A DNA stretch of 64,000 nt from RGZA01 sp964568585 (GCA_964568585.1 CAZMQI010000003.1:47284-111283); one strand, 5' to 3'; positions 45,534-55,404 are shown, numbered from the stretch's first letter. Program-made: numbers and translations. Notes: generated by a model from the sequence alone, not told the origin.

Positions 45534-46811
45534 ATGAACATGAAAAGAAGTCATATGGGACTATTTTATAAGGCTATTACCATCGTTTCTTTTTTATCGA
45601 TTGCGTTGATAGGCCACGACTTGCAAGCCGTCACGCTAGGGACATCATCAGCAAAGCAAATCGGTTTTAGAGTTGCAAATTCAGGCGCCACCAATGGCGC
45701 CACACAAAATCAAGGCATCATTGATCAGCCACCTGTCGTTATTCAGGGTCGTTCAGGAAACGCCCAGCAGCAATCCCAACAACAAGCCCCGCAAAATCAG
45801 AATACTGCGCGCGCGCCAAATGGTTACGCGCAAGCTGGCGCTCCATCCATGGCGATGGAACCGGTTGTTGAAGGGTTTGGTGACAAGGTTCCGCTCACCG
45901 TTGCCATCCAGCAAATTCTTCCACAAGGTTATGGCTACACATTAGGCGACGGCGTTGATGCAGGTCAGCTTGTTAGCTGGCGCGGTGGTCGTTCGTGGTC
46001 AGCTGTGTTGCAGGACATGCTTGGTCAGGCCGGTCTTGCTTATTCGGTAAATGGACGTTCTGTTGCGATTAATGGCAATGGTGCATCCCCAACCATCGTA
46101 ACTGGTACGCCTTCGATGCGTGTTCAGCCGCAACCTGTTATCCAGCCTGTTCAATCAGCCCCGGTTGTTGTTCAACAGCCAGTGATGATGGATCCAGTGC
46201 CTGTCATGCAACCACAACCACAAATGGTCATGCAGCAACCTCAAATGCAACCAATGATGCAGGTGCAGCCGCAGATGCAGCCAGTGATGATGCAGCCGCA
46301 GCCGCAAATGGTTATGCAGCAACCCCAGATGCAACCAATGGTGCAGTCACAGCCAATGATGATGCAGCCGCAAGGTCAGCAACAAGTAGTGATGATGCAG
46401 CAGCAGCCACAAATGATGATGGTCGATCCACTAGGTCAACCCATGATGATGCAGCAGATGGCGCCGGCACAACAAGTTGTGCCAGCTTCAACGGCACCTC
46501 AGCCATTGCAAATCGAAAATCCATTAGTGTTCCAATCGCAAACATGGACCGCTGCTCCTGGTCAAACGCTTCGCACATTGCTTCAAAACTGGTGTGCACG
46601 CGTTGGTGTCGAACTGAACTGGACTGCGGAATTCGATTACCCAATTATGGCGACGATGAATATGACGGGCACGTTTGAAGAAGCGGTTCGCGTATTGCTC
46701 ATAGGATTTGATGGCGCAAAACCAACGCCACGCGGACGTTTGCACTACAACCCGGCAGCCGGACAATCGATTTTGATTGTTGAAGCTGACGGCAATCATT
46801 ATGGGGACTAA
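45534..46811 (+). CDS. pilL: PilL-like thin-pilus protein with TcpQ-type domain
   Basis: About 425 residues. Signal-like segment, then an N-terminal domain (about 110-185: VPLTVAIQQILPQGYGYTLGDGVD...GGRSWSAVLQDMLGQAGLAY), a Met/Gln/Pro repeat region (about 200-315) and a C-terminal TcpQ-like domain (about 332-420: WTAAPGQTLRTLLQNWCARVGVELNW...MTGTFEEAVRVLL). Such proteins help the secretin into the outer membrane. The start is ATG 45534 or 45540. It is the first gene of the pil operon, 229 bp after icmT; a GAATC site is upstream (about 45440). Confidence 0.85.
   Translation: MNMKRSHMGLFYKAITIVSFLSIALIGHDLQAVTLGTSSAKQIGFRVANSGATNGATQNQGIIDQPPVVIQGRSGNAQQQSQQQAPQNQNTARAPNGYAQAGAPSMAMEPVVEGFGDKVPLTVAIQQILPQGYGYTLGDGVDAGQLVSWRGGRSWSAVLQDMLGQAGLAYSVNGRSVAINGNGASPTIVTGTPSMRVQPQPVIQPVQSAPVVVQQPVMMDPVPVMQPQPQMVMQQPQMQPMMQVQPQMQPVMMQPQPQMVMQQPQMQPMVQSQPMMMQPQGQQQVVMMQQQPQMMMVDPLGQPMMMQQMAPAQQVVPASTAPQPLQIENPLVFQSQTWTAAPGQTLRTLLQNWCARVGVELNWTAEFDYPIMATMNMTGTFEEAVRVLLIGFDGAKPTPRGRLHYNPAAGQSILIVEADGNHYGD
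46206..46373 (+). repeat. Two 84-bp tandem units coding a Met/Gln/Pro repeat in pilL
   Basis: The first unit (46206-46289) and second unit (46290-46373) code the same series beginning MQPQPQMVMQQPQMQP, 28 residues apart. Codon use differs between units (CAA/CAG, CCA/CCG), so they are not a recent copy. Shorter MQ/MMQ units flank them. The region links the two folded domains of PilL and may vary in length between strains. Confidence 0.85.
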
Positions 46812-46814
46812 ACT

Positions 46815-48488
46815 ATGGCGTTGTTGACGTTGTTGCCATCACAGTTTCGCGAAAAAGCGGTTTCGTTTTTCGGCGTGTTCATCTTAGCTGCTGCACTTTG
46901 TGGCTGCCAATCCGAAGACTACCGCAATACCATTAGTGAACGTCAACAAGTAGCCGAACAGCGCGTTGATGAAGCACGCATTCCAGCATCTGCCAAACGG
47001 TTTAACCCATTGACAGTGACCGATAGCATTTGGACTGGTGGTAAAGCCATACGCATGCGTCATGGCATTCCATTGCCGTCACGCGTTGAAAGCAATCGCT
47101 CGGTTGCATTGATTTCGCCTTCACCAATGTCCGTTCGCGCTATTGCAAACGCTATTTCACAACAGACGGGTATTCCAGTTCGTTTTGGAAAAGATGTGGA
47201 TGATGGCAGTGGTGAAGACGATGACGCGCCGAGCAGCTCATCTTCCAGCTCTTCGACCGCCAAAAAGCCAGCCCCATCCGCCAAAGTGGTGGCAAAAACC
47301 CCGCAAGTCGGTATGCGTGTTGCCTATGAAGGCCCGCTCTCCGGACTACTTGATCGTGTTGCAAGCCATTTTGGTGTAAACTGGAAATATGATGGCAGCG
47401 CACTTTCCGTTACCCGTTATGAAACGCGCACCTTTGTTATGGATGCATTGCCAGGTACCCAAAAAGTTAAAGACGGTATGAAAGAGCAGACCGATAATAA
47501 TGCGTCTGCTTCGGGTAATACACAGGTTACCAGCGTAAGCCAGCAAGCTGGCGAACAAACATCCAGCATGGAAGTTGATTTCAAGTTCTGGGATGAAATT
47601 GGCAAAACACTTGAAACTATTTTAGGTGGCGTTGGAAGCTATTCGATGTCTCCGTCATCCGGCACAATTACGGTTATGACGACGCCTGATGTCATGCGCG
47701 GTGTTTCCGATTTCATCAATCAGGAAAATGATCGTCTTGGTCGTCAGGTTGCCATCAACGTGGAAGTGTACACAGTTGATATGAATGAAGGTGAAGACTT
47801 TAATATGAGGTTTGATACAGCGTTGCGTCGTCTCACCAACATTGGCGGTAACTTCACATCGGCTGGCGGACCATCATCCACCAGCACGGGGTTAGGACAG
47901 CTCGCTGTTTCTGTGCTCAATCCTGAAACCATTGGTAGTGTTACCAGCATCTTTAACCTGCTTTCAAACGTAGGTAAGACGGCGCGCGTTGCACAGTTTC
48001 CGTTGACCACGCTGAACAATCGTCCTGTGTCACGCCGCATTGGCCGCGATATTGCGTACCTTGCTTCGGTACAAACCAATACCAGCCAGACATTCCAAAA
48101 CACCACGCTAACGCCAGGTATTATTAAGGATGGTTTCTCCATCCAAGTAACGCCACGCTTGCTGGGTGAAGGACGTATTCTCTTGCAATACTCCTTGTCC
48201 TTAATTGATTTGGTCGGTGCTCCGAGAACATTTACGTCGGGTGATAACCAGATTCAGCTTCCTGAAACCGCGACACGCTTCTTTGTACAGCAATCGATGT
48301 TGCGTAGTGGATCGACCCTTGTGCTTGCCGGATTTGACCAAGATCAGGCTTCACAAAGTTCACAGGGTGTAGGCAATCCTTATAACTATCTACTTGGTGG
48401 GGGCGTAACCAATTCACGCACACGTCAAATCCTGTTTATTGCAATGACGCCGCAGGAGATTACCCTACCGAGGACGGAGAATGAGTAA
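46815..48488 (+). CDS. pilN: PilN secretin, thin-pilus outer-membrane lipoprotein
   Basis: A 557-residue protein with a lipobox (ALCGC, C31), N-domains and a C-terminal secretin beta-domain (VNVEVYTVDMNEGEDFNMRFDTALRR; FSIQVTPRLLGEGRILLQYSLSL; LPETATRFFVQQSMLRSGSTLVLAGF). Polyserine linkers lie at about 138-147. PilN forms the outer-membrane pore for the IncI thin pilus. It overlaps pilO by one base (TAATG). Confidence 0.93.
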   Translation: MALLTLLPSQFREKAVSFFGVFILAAALCGCQSEDYRNTISERQQVAEQRVDEARIPASAKRFNPLTVTDSIWTGGKAIRMRHGIPLPSRVESNRSVALISPSPMSVRAIANAISQQTGIPVRFGKDVDDGSGEDDDAPSSSSSSSSTAKKPAPSAKVVAKTPQVGMRVAYEGPLSGLLDRVASHFGVNWKYDGSALSVTRYETRTFVMDALPGTQKVKDGMKEQTDNNASASGNTQVTSVSQQAGEQTSSMEVDFKFWDEIGKTLETILGGVGSYSMSPSSGTITVMTTPDVMRGVSDFINQENDRLGRQVAINVEVYTVDMNEGEDFNMRFDTALRRLTNIGGNFTSAGGPSSTSTGLGQLAVSVLNPETIGSVTSIFNLLSNVGKTARVAQFPLTTLNNRPVSRRIGRDIAYLASVQTNTSQTFQNTTLTPGIIKDGFSIQVTPRLLGEGRILLQYSLSLIDLVGAPRTFTSGDNQIQLPETATRFFVQQSMLRSGSTLVLAGFDQDQASQSSQGVGNPYNYLLGGGVTNSRTRQILFIAMTPQEITLPRTENE

Positions 48489-49759
48489 TGGTTTCTGGCG
48501 TTGTCAAAGTTGGCAGGCAAATTTATGCTGTCGGCCTGTTATGGCAGCCGTCGCCTAGTGGGCGTATTGCTCAGGCGGCACGCGAAGCAGCGGCGCAACC
48601 TGGCCAACAATCCGACTACTATTGCGTACGTGCTGCAAGTAAATCAGTTGCAATCCCTCAATATGGCCTAGCGCAAAGTACGCAAGGTCACAAAGCAGGC
48701 ATGGCTACGCTTGCGGCATCGCTTGCCAATGCACAGCCGGGTTCTTGGGCGGGTGCGTTTCGTTTACGCGAAGGCACATGGGTTGTTGTTGTCAGAGATG
48801 ATTTAATTGCGCCAGATGGCGACGTTTTATTTGATAATGATGAAGCCGCACGTGACCGCTTACTGCAGGAAGTAAGCCTTGGCGGTGTACAACGTATTTA
48901 TGCCCCAGATGGCTGGGCCGTACCGGGTTCTGATCCGACGCCATTGCCGTTATTATTACAAGACAAAGCCGAATGCCGTCTGCAACCTGTGCGCTTGCCG
49001 ATGCGCCTCATTATTTACGGGGCTGCAGCAGGCGCGGTAGTGTTACTGGTTATCTTTCTTGCCTTACAATGGCAGGCCGAACAAGAACGCATCGAGCAAG
49101 AGCAGACCGCTGCACAGCTTAAAGCGCAACAGGAAGCTATTAAAAATGGCCCTGTCAGCAAGATGATGAACAAGTGGGAATGGCCACCTGCAGACCAATG
49201 CTATGAACGTAAATGGGAAAAGGCCGCGACTTCAAGAGAAGTAGTAACTGCCTGTCAGGGTATGATGGCCAAGGTTCAGGCTTCCCAGCTCGGTTGGAAG
49301 CGCAGCACCGCAGTGTGTAGCGGCGATAACAAGCTGACGATTACCTGGTTGCGTAATAAAGACATTAATGGTGTCGTCCCTCCTGAATCAATTGTTAAAG
49401 AAGATTTAAGCATGGCAACGCAGAATAGCCGTGGTGCGACATGGGTTGCGCGTGGCGTTGAGCCATTGATGCGGGAAATAGACTTATCGGCACTTATGAT
49501 TCATGATAAGTGGCCAGTGTCAGTCATGCGTCTCCCTGATGATCCGCCGATGGTTCAGCCACCGGCAGATATGAAGGATCCACCACCGCCGCCACCGCCG
49601 CCATGGCGCAAGCGCGGGATTAAGTATTCTGGTAAGGTTCCGCCGTGGGAAATGTGGCGCTATTTTGATGGGGTAACGGGTTTGATATTGGATAAAATTA
49701 CGTGGGACGGATCTACTTGGACGTTTGAAGCAACAATTTATGAAAAGAGAGGTGGGTGA
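48488..49759 (+). CDS. pilO: PilO thin-pilus inner-membrane protein
   Basis: A 423-residue protein with a cytosolic N-terminal domain, one membrane span (about 172-195), a coiled coil and a periplasmic domain containing four cysteines and a run of prolines (about 358-366). Typical of the PilO type IVb family (VKVGRQIYAVGLLWQ, MRLIIYGAAAGAVV, WEWPPADQCY). ATG overlaps the pilN stop. It is followed at once by pilP. Confidence 0.9.
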   Translation: MVSGVVKVGRQIYAVGLLWQPSPSGRIAQAAREAAAQPGQQSDYYCVRAASKSVAIPQYGLAQSTQGHKAGMATLAASLANAQPGSWAGAFRLREGTWVVVVRDDLIAPDGDVLFDNDEAARDRLLQEVSLGGVQRIYAPDGWAVPGSDPTPLPLLLQDKAECRLQPVRLPMRLIIYGAAAGAVVLLVIFLALQWQAEQERIEQEQTAAQLKAQQEAIKNGPVSKMMNKWEWPPADQCYERKWEKAATSREVVTACQGMMAKVQASQLGWKRSTAVCSGDNKLTITWLRNKDINGVVPPESIVKEDLSMATQNSRGATWVARGVEPLMREIDLSALMIHDKWPVSVMRLPDDPPMVQPPADMKDPPPPPPPPWRKRGIKYSGKVPPWEMWRYFDGVTGLILDKITWDGSTWTFEATIYEKRGG

Positions 49760-49760
49760 C

Positions 49761-50738
49761 ATGAGAAACTACGCCCTTATGACGATAGCCATCACTACAG
49801 CCCTTAGCGCATTGCTACTTGGCTTATCATTTTCTGGACAAGCATTTGCACAAGATGCGCTTGCAGATACCTTGCCTGCGCCTGCGTCCGCGACGACGCC
49901 ATCGGCATCAGCACCTGCTACTGCAACAACTGCGTTGCCAAGCGGTTCTGCAGCCGCACCTGTATTAACGCCTGCTCCCGGCGCTGGAACTACCACCAGC
50001 ACCACAACGACCACCACCATCGGCACTGTACCGACATCAACCACATCCACATCATCGGTTATTGTTCCTGTAACATCCACGACTTCAACCCTTCCTGTCG
50101 GGGGCCCTGTTGGCGGTAAAGTGGATAGCGGTGGCGGTCTGACTATGTCACCAGTAATGCCATCTGCGGTTCAAGATGCGATGACGCGCTTGCAGAAAGT
50201 AGATCAAATCAATCTTGATGACATGATCCGCGCGCAAGATGCAATTAATCGCCTTGACCTATTGCTTGAAATCGAAAAGCGTCAAACCGAATTAAAGAAA
50301 GTTCGTGATGAGCGTAATAAGCCAGCTGTAACTGCAGCAGCTGCCGCCGCTGCGGCAAGTGGTTTACTTGGTTCTGCAATTCCTGCTTCTGCACTTAATT
50401 TGCCAAAGATTGCAGCGACAGAGGCGCCTCCTCCTCCGTCATCATCAAGCAGCAGCAGCTCAAGCTTCACCCCACCAAAACCCAAGAGCAGCGAAGGACC
50501 TTCTGAAAAGTTGTCTATTCGGCGCATCTCTGGAACGGATGGTCGTTACTTTGCCGTTATAAACATGGATGATAATTCATCCCGAACAGTAAATGTTGGT
50601 GATAAATTGCCTGACGGAACCATAGTAAAAGAGATTACTTTGACAAGCGTCTCATTATTAAAAGACAAAAAAAGTAAAAATTTAACTATTCCGTCGGATT
50701 CTTATATCGTTAGGGAATCCGGTAATTCAATACAATAG
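49761..50738 (+). CDS. pilP: PilP thin-pilus protein
   Basis: 325 residues from ATG 49761 with a GAGAGGTGGG ribosome site. A signal peptide (AFA-QD) is followed by a long Ala/Thr/Ser low-complexity linker (about 30-120) and a C-terminal PilP domain (about 265-325: ISGTDGRYFAVINMDDNSSRTVNVGDKLPDG...IPSDSYIVRE). It bridges inner-membrane PilO and the secretin. Stop and pilQ start are adjacent (TAGATG). Confidence 0.88.
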   Translation: MRNYALMTIAITTALSALLLGLSFSGQAFAQDALADTLPAPASATTPSASAPATATTALPSGSAAAPVLTPAPGAGTTTSTTTTTTIGTVPTSTTSTSSVIVPVTSTTSTLPVGGPVGGKVDSGGGLTMSPVMPSAVQDAMTRLQKVDQINLDDMIRAQDAINRLDLLLEIEKRQTELKKVRDERNKPAVTAAAAAAAASGLLGSAIPASALNLPKIAATEAPPPPSSSSSSSSSFTPPKPKSSEGPSEKLSIRRISGTDGRYFAVINMDDNSSRTVNVGDKLPDGTIVKEITLTSVSLLKDKKSKNLTIPSDSYIVRESGNSIQ

Positions 50739-52802
50739 ATGTCTGATTCAGTATTTTCGCGGTTCAAGGATCTTGTAGGTGGTACCAGCTCAAAAGGGAC
50801 TCCTGAAGATGCCTCACACTCTGCTGGGCAACCGCCGTTGCCTGAAGCGGGGATGCATACCCGAAAACCAGATGCGAATGGCGCGCCTTCCCAGCAACGC
50901 CCGTTAGGCGAACGTCCTGCCGCAACCCAGCGTCCTGTTCCTCCTCAAAAGGAAAAAGAGGGTGCGTATGAAGCAACGCCTTCCCAGCAAGCAGCCGATA
51001 ATGCGCGCGCAAAAAAATCCGAAGAACAGCCGCAACCACCACCACGTAAGCGTGGCCCTATGGCCGCAGCTATCGCACCCTCAGCAGGCGATAAAAAAGC
51101 AGCCTCAGAAGATGGTGAACCGCATTCCGAAGAAGAAGCGCCGATTGTCTTTGAGGGTAATTTGCTCACCGCCGTTGGTAGCAACATTAAAATTCCGCAA
51201 GAATCCAGAAATCTTTGCGCGTTGTTTGACACGGGCCTTTGGCTGGTTAGCGCAAGTCACAGAAACTCGCCACTCGTAACATCCGTTGCTGCAACCGCGC
51301 GCCGCATGGGATTTCATGTTGGCCCGGCACGCCTTGTAACACCGGACGTCATCAAAGCTGCGTATAATTATTTTGAACGCCAGGTTTCAACGCTGCGTCT
51401 GGATGAGAACTCCGTTCGCCGTCAAATCGTGCGTACGCTTGCAGCAGCTGCAGAAAGTGGCGCTAACGACGTTCACATCGAAGCCAGCGGTGGCCGTACC
51501 AAAGTTGAATTCCGTATCGATGGAACCTTGCGTCTTTGGGAAACATGGACTCAAAAAGAAGGCGAACAATATCTTTCTGCCGTGTATTCGCATTCATCTG
51601 GTCAATCCGGTGCAACAGCGAACTGGCTTGAACCACAAGCCGCGATGCTTACCAACGGTTCGGGTCCAGATACCATCGCATTGCCGGAAGGCGTGCTTGC
51701 GGTGCGCTGTCAGTGGGTTCCGCTGGCAGACGGTGGCCGCTATCTCAATATGCGTTTGCAATATGACTCATCGCGTATCTTCGGTGAGAACTTCATTCAA
51801 TCCGACGTCGATAGCCTTGGCTTCAATCAGGAGCAAACGGAGATGGTCCGCTTTTTGCGCCGTGTTCCGGGTGGTATGCGTATTTTCTCAGGCCCAGTGA
51901 ACCAAGGTAAGACAACGACTTTGCGCGTGGTGCTAAACCGCCATATGGCAGAAACCAACATGGAGCAGAAATGCTACATGATTGAAGATCCCCCCGAAGG
52001 CGGCGTTATCGGCGCCAGCCAAATTGGTGTGTCGGCCACGGTTAAGGATGAACAGCGCGATAAAAGCTTCATGGAAATCATGCGCTGTATTTTGCGTCTT
52101 GATCCTAACATCGTGATGCTCGGCGAAACCCGAGATTTGCAAACCGCCAAATTCATTTTCCGTCTGGCTTTGACGGGTCGTCAGGTTTATACGACCATCC
52201 ACGTTTATGCTGCCATCGCTATTCCGCAACGTCTGCGCGATTTGGGTGCTGAACCGTATCTGGTGTATGATCACCATTTGTTGGTGGGCCTTATCTGTCA
52301 GCGGTTGTTGCGCGGCCTTTGTCCGCATTGTCGCATTCCTGCCAATGCCGTGCAGAATGATGCCGCGCACGAAACCATTCTGCGCCGTGTGCGCGCCGGT
52401 TTAGCGATTATGAAGGCGTCACGTCATCTGCAACGCGAAGATACTGACCCGCTGGATTATCTGGAAGAACCCGATATGCGCGGTGTTTACTTTGTGAACC
52501 CGAAAGGCTGCCGTCATTGCTTCCAAGGTCGCCAAGGCCGAAGCATTGTTGCCGAAGTGATCGCAACGGATGCGCGGTTGATGGCGTTATTGTCAGAAAA
52601 TAAATTGGAAGAAGCCTCCAAATACTGGCTGTCACCATTCGGCCTGAATGGCGTCTCGATGTTGTGGCATGGCCTTGAAAAAATTCGTGATGGTGTTGTG
52701 TCACCCTATGACTCCGAACAGGAAGTTGGGCCATGTGCTACCGACCGCGAAGTTCGCATTGTCGAAGAACGTTTAGGAAAAAAAGATAAATGGATGACCT
52801 AA
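50739..52802 (+). CDS. pilQ: PilQ thin-pilus assembly ATPase (GspE/PilB class)
   Basis: A 687-residue protein: a proline-rich, charged N-terminus (about 1-130), then a GspE-like motor. The P-loop is GPVNQGKT at 385-392, a variant of GPTGSGKT that keeps G, K and T. MLGETRDLQTAKF is Walker B, TTIH follows, and two CxxC pairs (C528/C531, C591/C594) form the usual zinc finger. It drives pilus extension in the IncI pil family. Overlaps pilR by 13 bp. Confidence 0.93.
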   Translation: MSDSVFSRFKDLVGGTSSKGTPEDASHSAGQPPLPEAGMHTRKPDANGAPSQQRPLGERPAATQRPVPPQKEKEGAYEATPSQQAADNARAKKSEEQPQPPPRKRGPMAAAIAPSAGDKKAASEDGEPHSEEEAPIVFEGNLLTAVGSNIKIPQESRNLCALFDTGLWLVSASHRNSPLVTSVAATARRMGFHVGPARLVTPDVIKAAYNYFERQVSTLRLDENSVRRQIVRTLAAAAESGANDVHIEASGGRTKVEFRIDGTLRLWETWTQKEGEQYLSAVYSHSSGQSGATANWLEPQAAMLTNGSGPDTIALPEGVLAVRCQWVPLADGGRYLNMRLQYDSSRIFGENFIQSDVDSLGFNQEQTEMVRFLRRVPGGMRIFSGPVNQGKTTTLRVVLNRHMAETNMEQKCYMIEDPPEGGVIGASQIGVSATVKDEQRDKSFMEIMRCILRLDPNIVMLGETRDLQTAKFIFRLALTGRQVYTTIHVYAAIAIPQRLRDLGAEPYLVYDHHLLVGLICQRLLRGLCPHCRIPANAVQNDAAHETILRRVRAGLAIMKASRHLQREDTDPLDYLEEPDMRGVYFVNPKGCRHCFQGRQGRSIVAEVIATDARLMALLSENKLEEASKYWLSPFGLNGVSMLWHGLEKIRDGVVSPYDSEQEVGPCATDREVRIVEERLGKKDKWMT

Positions 52803-53875
52803 GACGCAAATATAATATGTGGATGATGCGTAATAATCGGAAATTACGCTTCCGCATTTACCGCAAGCTGCAAGGTATGCTTGCGATGAATGAAGCATTG
52901 TCACGTGCGCTTGAACGTCTGTGGTACAATGCATCTGATATGGGTCGTCAACCCGACCGTCCTGCTGCGATGGCACTACAAGAATGGCTAAAGCGTGATA
53001 GGGCAGGGGAAACGCTTTCCGAAGCGATGAATGATTGGGTTCCATCTGCCGAAATTTACATGATCAGAGCAGGTGAAGAATCCGGTCAGGTATCCAATGC
53101 GATGCTTGCGATTATGCATGTGGGCGATAGCGCGCAACGTATGCGTAGCGCTATTATTCAAGCGGTATCTTATCCGTTGTTCATGATGGCATTACTGGCC
53201 GGCGTGTTCTGGTTGTTCGGTGTGAACTTGATTGAGAACATGCGTAAAGCAGCGCCGAAAAAAGTGCTGGAAGCAATGAGCGGCATTTCTGATGTGTCCG
53301 ACTTCATTATGCAAAACGGTATTCTTCTGGTGGTCATAATCATTGGCACCATCTTGTTCGTTTCCGGCACCATGCCGTATTGGAAAGGCAAGATGCGCGT
53401 GAAGTTCGATAAATATCCGCCATGGGCATGGTACCGTGTATGGCAAGGCAGCTCTTTCCTTTTGGGTCTTTCTGCATTGCTCAAAGCGCAGGTGCCGTTG
53501 AAACGTGCTGTGGAAATTCTGGAAGAAGAAGCAACGCCGTGGCTGCGTGAACGCTTGCACTCTGCACGTGAAGAAATTCTTCGTGGTCGCAATATGGGTG
53601 AAGCGCTACGTGCCGGTGGGTTTGATTTTCCAGATCCTCAGGTTGCATTGGATTTGGAAATTTTGTCTGAACGTTCTGACGTTGGCTCGATTATCGATGT
53701 GGTGACCAAGGAATGGATTGAGGAGCAGATTGAAGTGCTCACAATTCAGGCAGGTCTGGTTCGTACCGTAGGGCTGGTATGTGTGGGCGGTGTCATCGCC
53801 TGGGCCATGATGTCCATTCTACGAATCACCACCATCCTTAGCGATATGCAGAATTCTGGCAGTACAGCCTTCTAA
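52790..53875 (+). CDS. pilR: PilR thin-pilus inner-membrane platform protein (GspF family)
   Basis: A 361-residue protein with two T2SSF domains: the first (about 75-190) with a span near 127-143, the second (about 225-345) with ETLSEAMNDWVP/GRNMGEALRAGGF type motifs and a C-terminal span (VGLVCVGGVIAWAMMSI). It anchors the ATPase and the pilus base. Starts inside the pilQ end. The GspF fold and order after pilQ agree with R64. Confidence 0.92.
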   Translation: MDDLRRKYNMWMMRNNRKLRFRIYRKLQGMLAMNEALSRALERLWYNASDMGRQPDRPAAMALQEWLKRDRAGETLSEAMNDWVPSAEIYMIRAGEESGQVSNAMLAIMHVGDSAQRMRSAIIQAVSYPLFMMALLAGVFWLFGVNLIENMRKAAPKKVLEAMSGISDVSDFIMQNGILLVVIIIGTILFVSGTMPYWKGKMRVKFDKYPPWAWYRVWQGSSFLLGLSALLKAQVPLKRAVEILEEEATPWLRERLHSAREEILRGRNMGEALRAGGFDFPDPQVALDLEILSERSDVGSIIDVVTKEWIEEQIEVLTIQAGLVRTVGLVCVGGVIAWAMMSILRITTILSDMQNSGSTAF

Positions 53876-54063
53876 AAACAGCGTTTCCGCACATCCCTGC
53901 CAGACATGGCTACCAAGCCATTAACCCTAATTACTTTTCATCCAGACTTAGTTAGGCTAGGTTGGTAACACTTAATTAATAAGCGTTGGGTAGGCTCGCT
54001 TATACATTTAGAATAATGTTTACGTACATCATGCCTATGCCTAGACCCCTTGCGGAGGAACGA

Positions 54064-54660
54064 ATGCAAACTACTATCGCCAAAAATGAAACCCCTAAAC
54101 AAGAAATTATGACACGTCCAGCTAAAGAAGCGGGCTTCAACTTGATTGAAGCTGCGATTGTTCTTGGCATCGTAGGGCTTATCGTGGGTGGTATTTGGGC
54201 TGCTGCGGCGTCGGCATATGAAAATATGCGCCAACAAACTGCATCCAAGAATTTGCTTGCGTTTGCACAAAACGTTCGCGGCTTTTATGCCAATAGCGGC
54301 GCAACTGCAATCGATACCAGCGTGACCAACGCGATTACACAAGGTCTTATCCCTTCCGATATGCGTTCAGGCGCAACCGCTGCAGTTAGCCCTTGGGCAA
54401 CGGCTGTTACCCTTGATACCGGTGCCATCGGAGGCATCAACACCTTTGGCGTTCTCTTCACTGGTTTGACCAGACAAACCTGCATTAACCTCATCCTTCG
54501 TAACACCAACGCATCATCCGGTTCAGGTCTTATTGCTGTGGGCGGTACTGCAACTATCCCGACCACTGAAAGCACCTTTCCGATAACTTCGGCAGCAGCT
54601 ACCGCGCTATGCTCGACCGCAACGGGTAATGCACCAAGCTTCTGGTTCAGCATCAATTAA
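54064..54660 (+). CDS. pilS: PilS-like type IVb prepilin, copy 1
   Basis: 198 residues from ATG 54064 with an ideal GGAGG site. A 24-residue leader ends in EAG, cleaved before F25; the mature start FNLIEAAIVLGIVGLIVGG has the invariant E at position 5. The pilin body holds two cysteines that may form the C-terminal disulfide. It is likely the major pilin of the thin pilus. A close duplicate follows 36 bp downstream. Confidence 0.92.
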   Translation: MQTTIAKNETPKQEIMTRPAKEAGFNLIEAAIVLGIVGLIVGGIWAAAASAYENMRQQTASKNLLAFAQNVRGFYANSGATAIDTSVTNAITQGLIPSDMRSGATAAVSPWATAVTLDTGAIGGINTFGVLFTGLTRQTCINLILRNTNASSGSGLIAVGGTATIPTTESTFPITSAAATALCSTATGNAPSFWFSIN

Positions 54661-54696
54661 TATCTACCGTCTTTAGCAACTTATGAGGGGGCCCTA

Positions 54697-55275
54697 ATGC
54701 AAACGGCAAAACTGCAATCAAAATTCCGAGCAAACCGAAACGGCGAAGCCGGATTTAATTTGATTGAAGCTGCAATTGTTCTTGGCATCGTAGGGCTTAT
54801 CGTGGGTGGTATTTGGGCTGCTGCGGCATCGGCATATGAAAATATGCGCCAACAAACCGCTTCCAAGAATTTGCTTGCGTTTGCACAAAACGTTCGCAGT
54901 TTTTATGCCAATAGCGGTGTGACTGCAATCGATACCAGCGTTGCCAACGGTATCACGCAGGGGCTTGTTCCTCCCGATATGCGTTCGGGCACTGCTGCAA
55001 TCAGTCCTTGGGCAACGGCAATTACACTTGATACGGGTACCATCGCTGGTATCAACACCTTTGGCGTTCTCTTCACTGGCTTGACCCGACAAACCTGCAT
55101 TAACCTTATCCTTCGTAACACCAACGCATCATCCGGTTCAGGTCTTATTGCTGTGGGCGGTACTGCAACCATCCCGACCACTGAAAGCGCGTTTCCAATT
55201 ACTTCTGCAGCAGCTACCGCGCTTTGCTCGACCGCTACGGGTAATGCACCAAGCTTCTGGTTCAGCATCAACTAG
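54697..55275 (+). CDS. PilS-like type IVb prepilin, copy 2
   Basis: A 192-residue paralogue of the preceding gene. Leader of 19 residues ending EAG, then the same FNLIEAAIVLGIVG start. The N-terminal about 50 mature residues and the C-terminal about 80 are nearly the same as in copy 1. Differences concentrate in the leader and in a middle region (about residues 60-105: GVTAIDTSVANG, SGTAAISPW). This is the pattern of gene conversion around a varied segment. A terminator follows. Confidence 0.92.
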   Translation: MQTAKLQSKFRANRNGEAGFNLIEAAIVLGIVGLIVGGIWAAAASAYENMRQQTASKNLLAFAQNVRSFYANSGVTAIDTSVANGITQGLVPPDMRSGTAAISPWATAITLDTGTIAGINTFGVLFTGLTRQTCINLILRNTNASSGSGLIAVGGTATIPTTESAFPITSAAATALCSTATGNAPSFWFSIN

Positions 55276-55305
55276 GTTTTTTGCTGATTTAAGGTAAATG
55301 ATTTT

Positions 55306-55337
55306 GGGCGCTTCCAACAGGAAGCGCCCATTTTTTT
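55306..55337 (+). terminator. Intrinsic terminator after the pilin pair
   Basis: GGGCGCTTCC (55306-55315) pairs with GGAAGCGCCC (55320-55329), loop AACA, followed by seven T. It should reduce read-through from the highly expressed pilins to the downstream genes. Confidence 0.94.
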
Positions 55338-55404
55338 GCTATTATGGCGGCGCAGCACGCTTTTTTATTTCAATGTTAAGGCAAATAAAACATAATCAGC
55401 ATGC

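Noticed and set aside
46197..46460. CRISPR-like array in the repetitive part of pilL
   Set aside because: The repeats are in frame, code Met/Gln/Pro and have no unique spacers. They are protein repeats.
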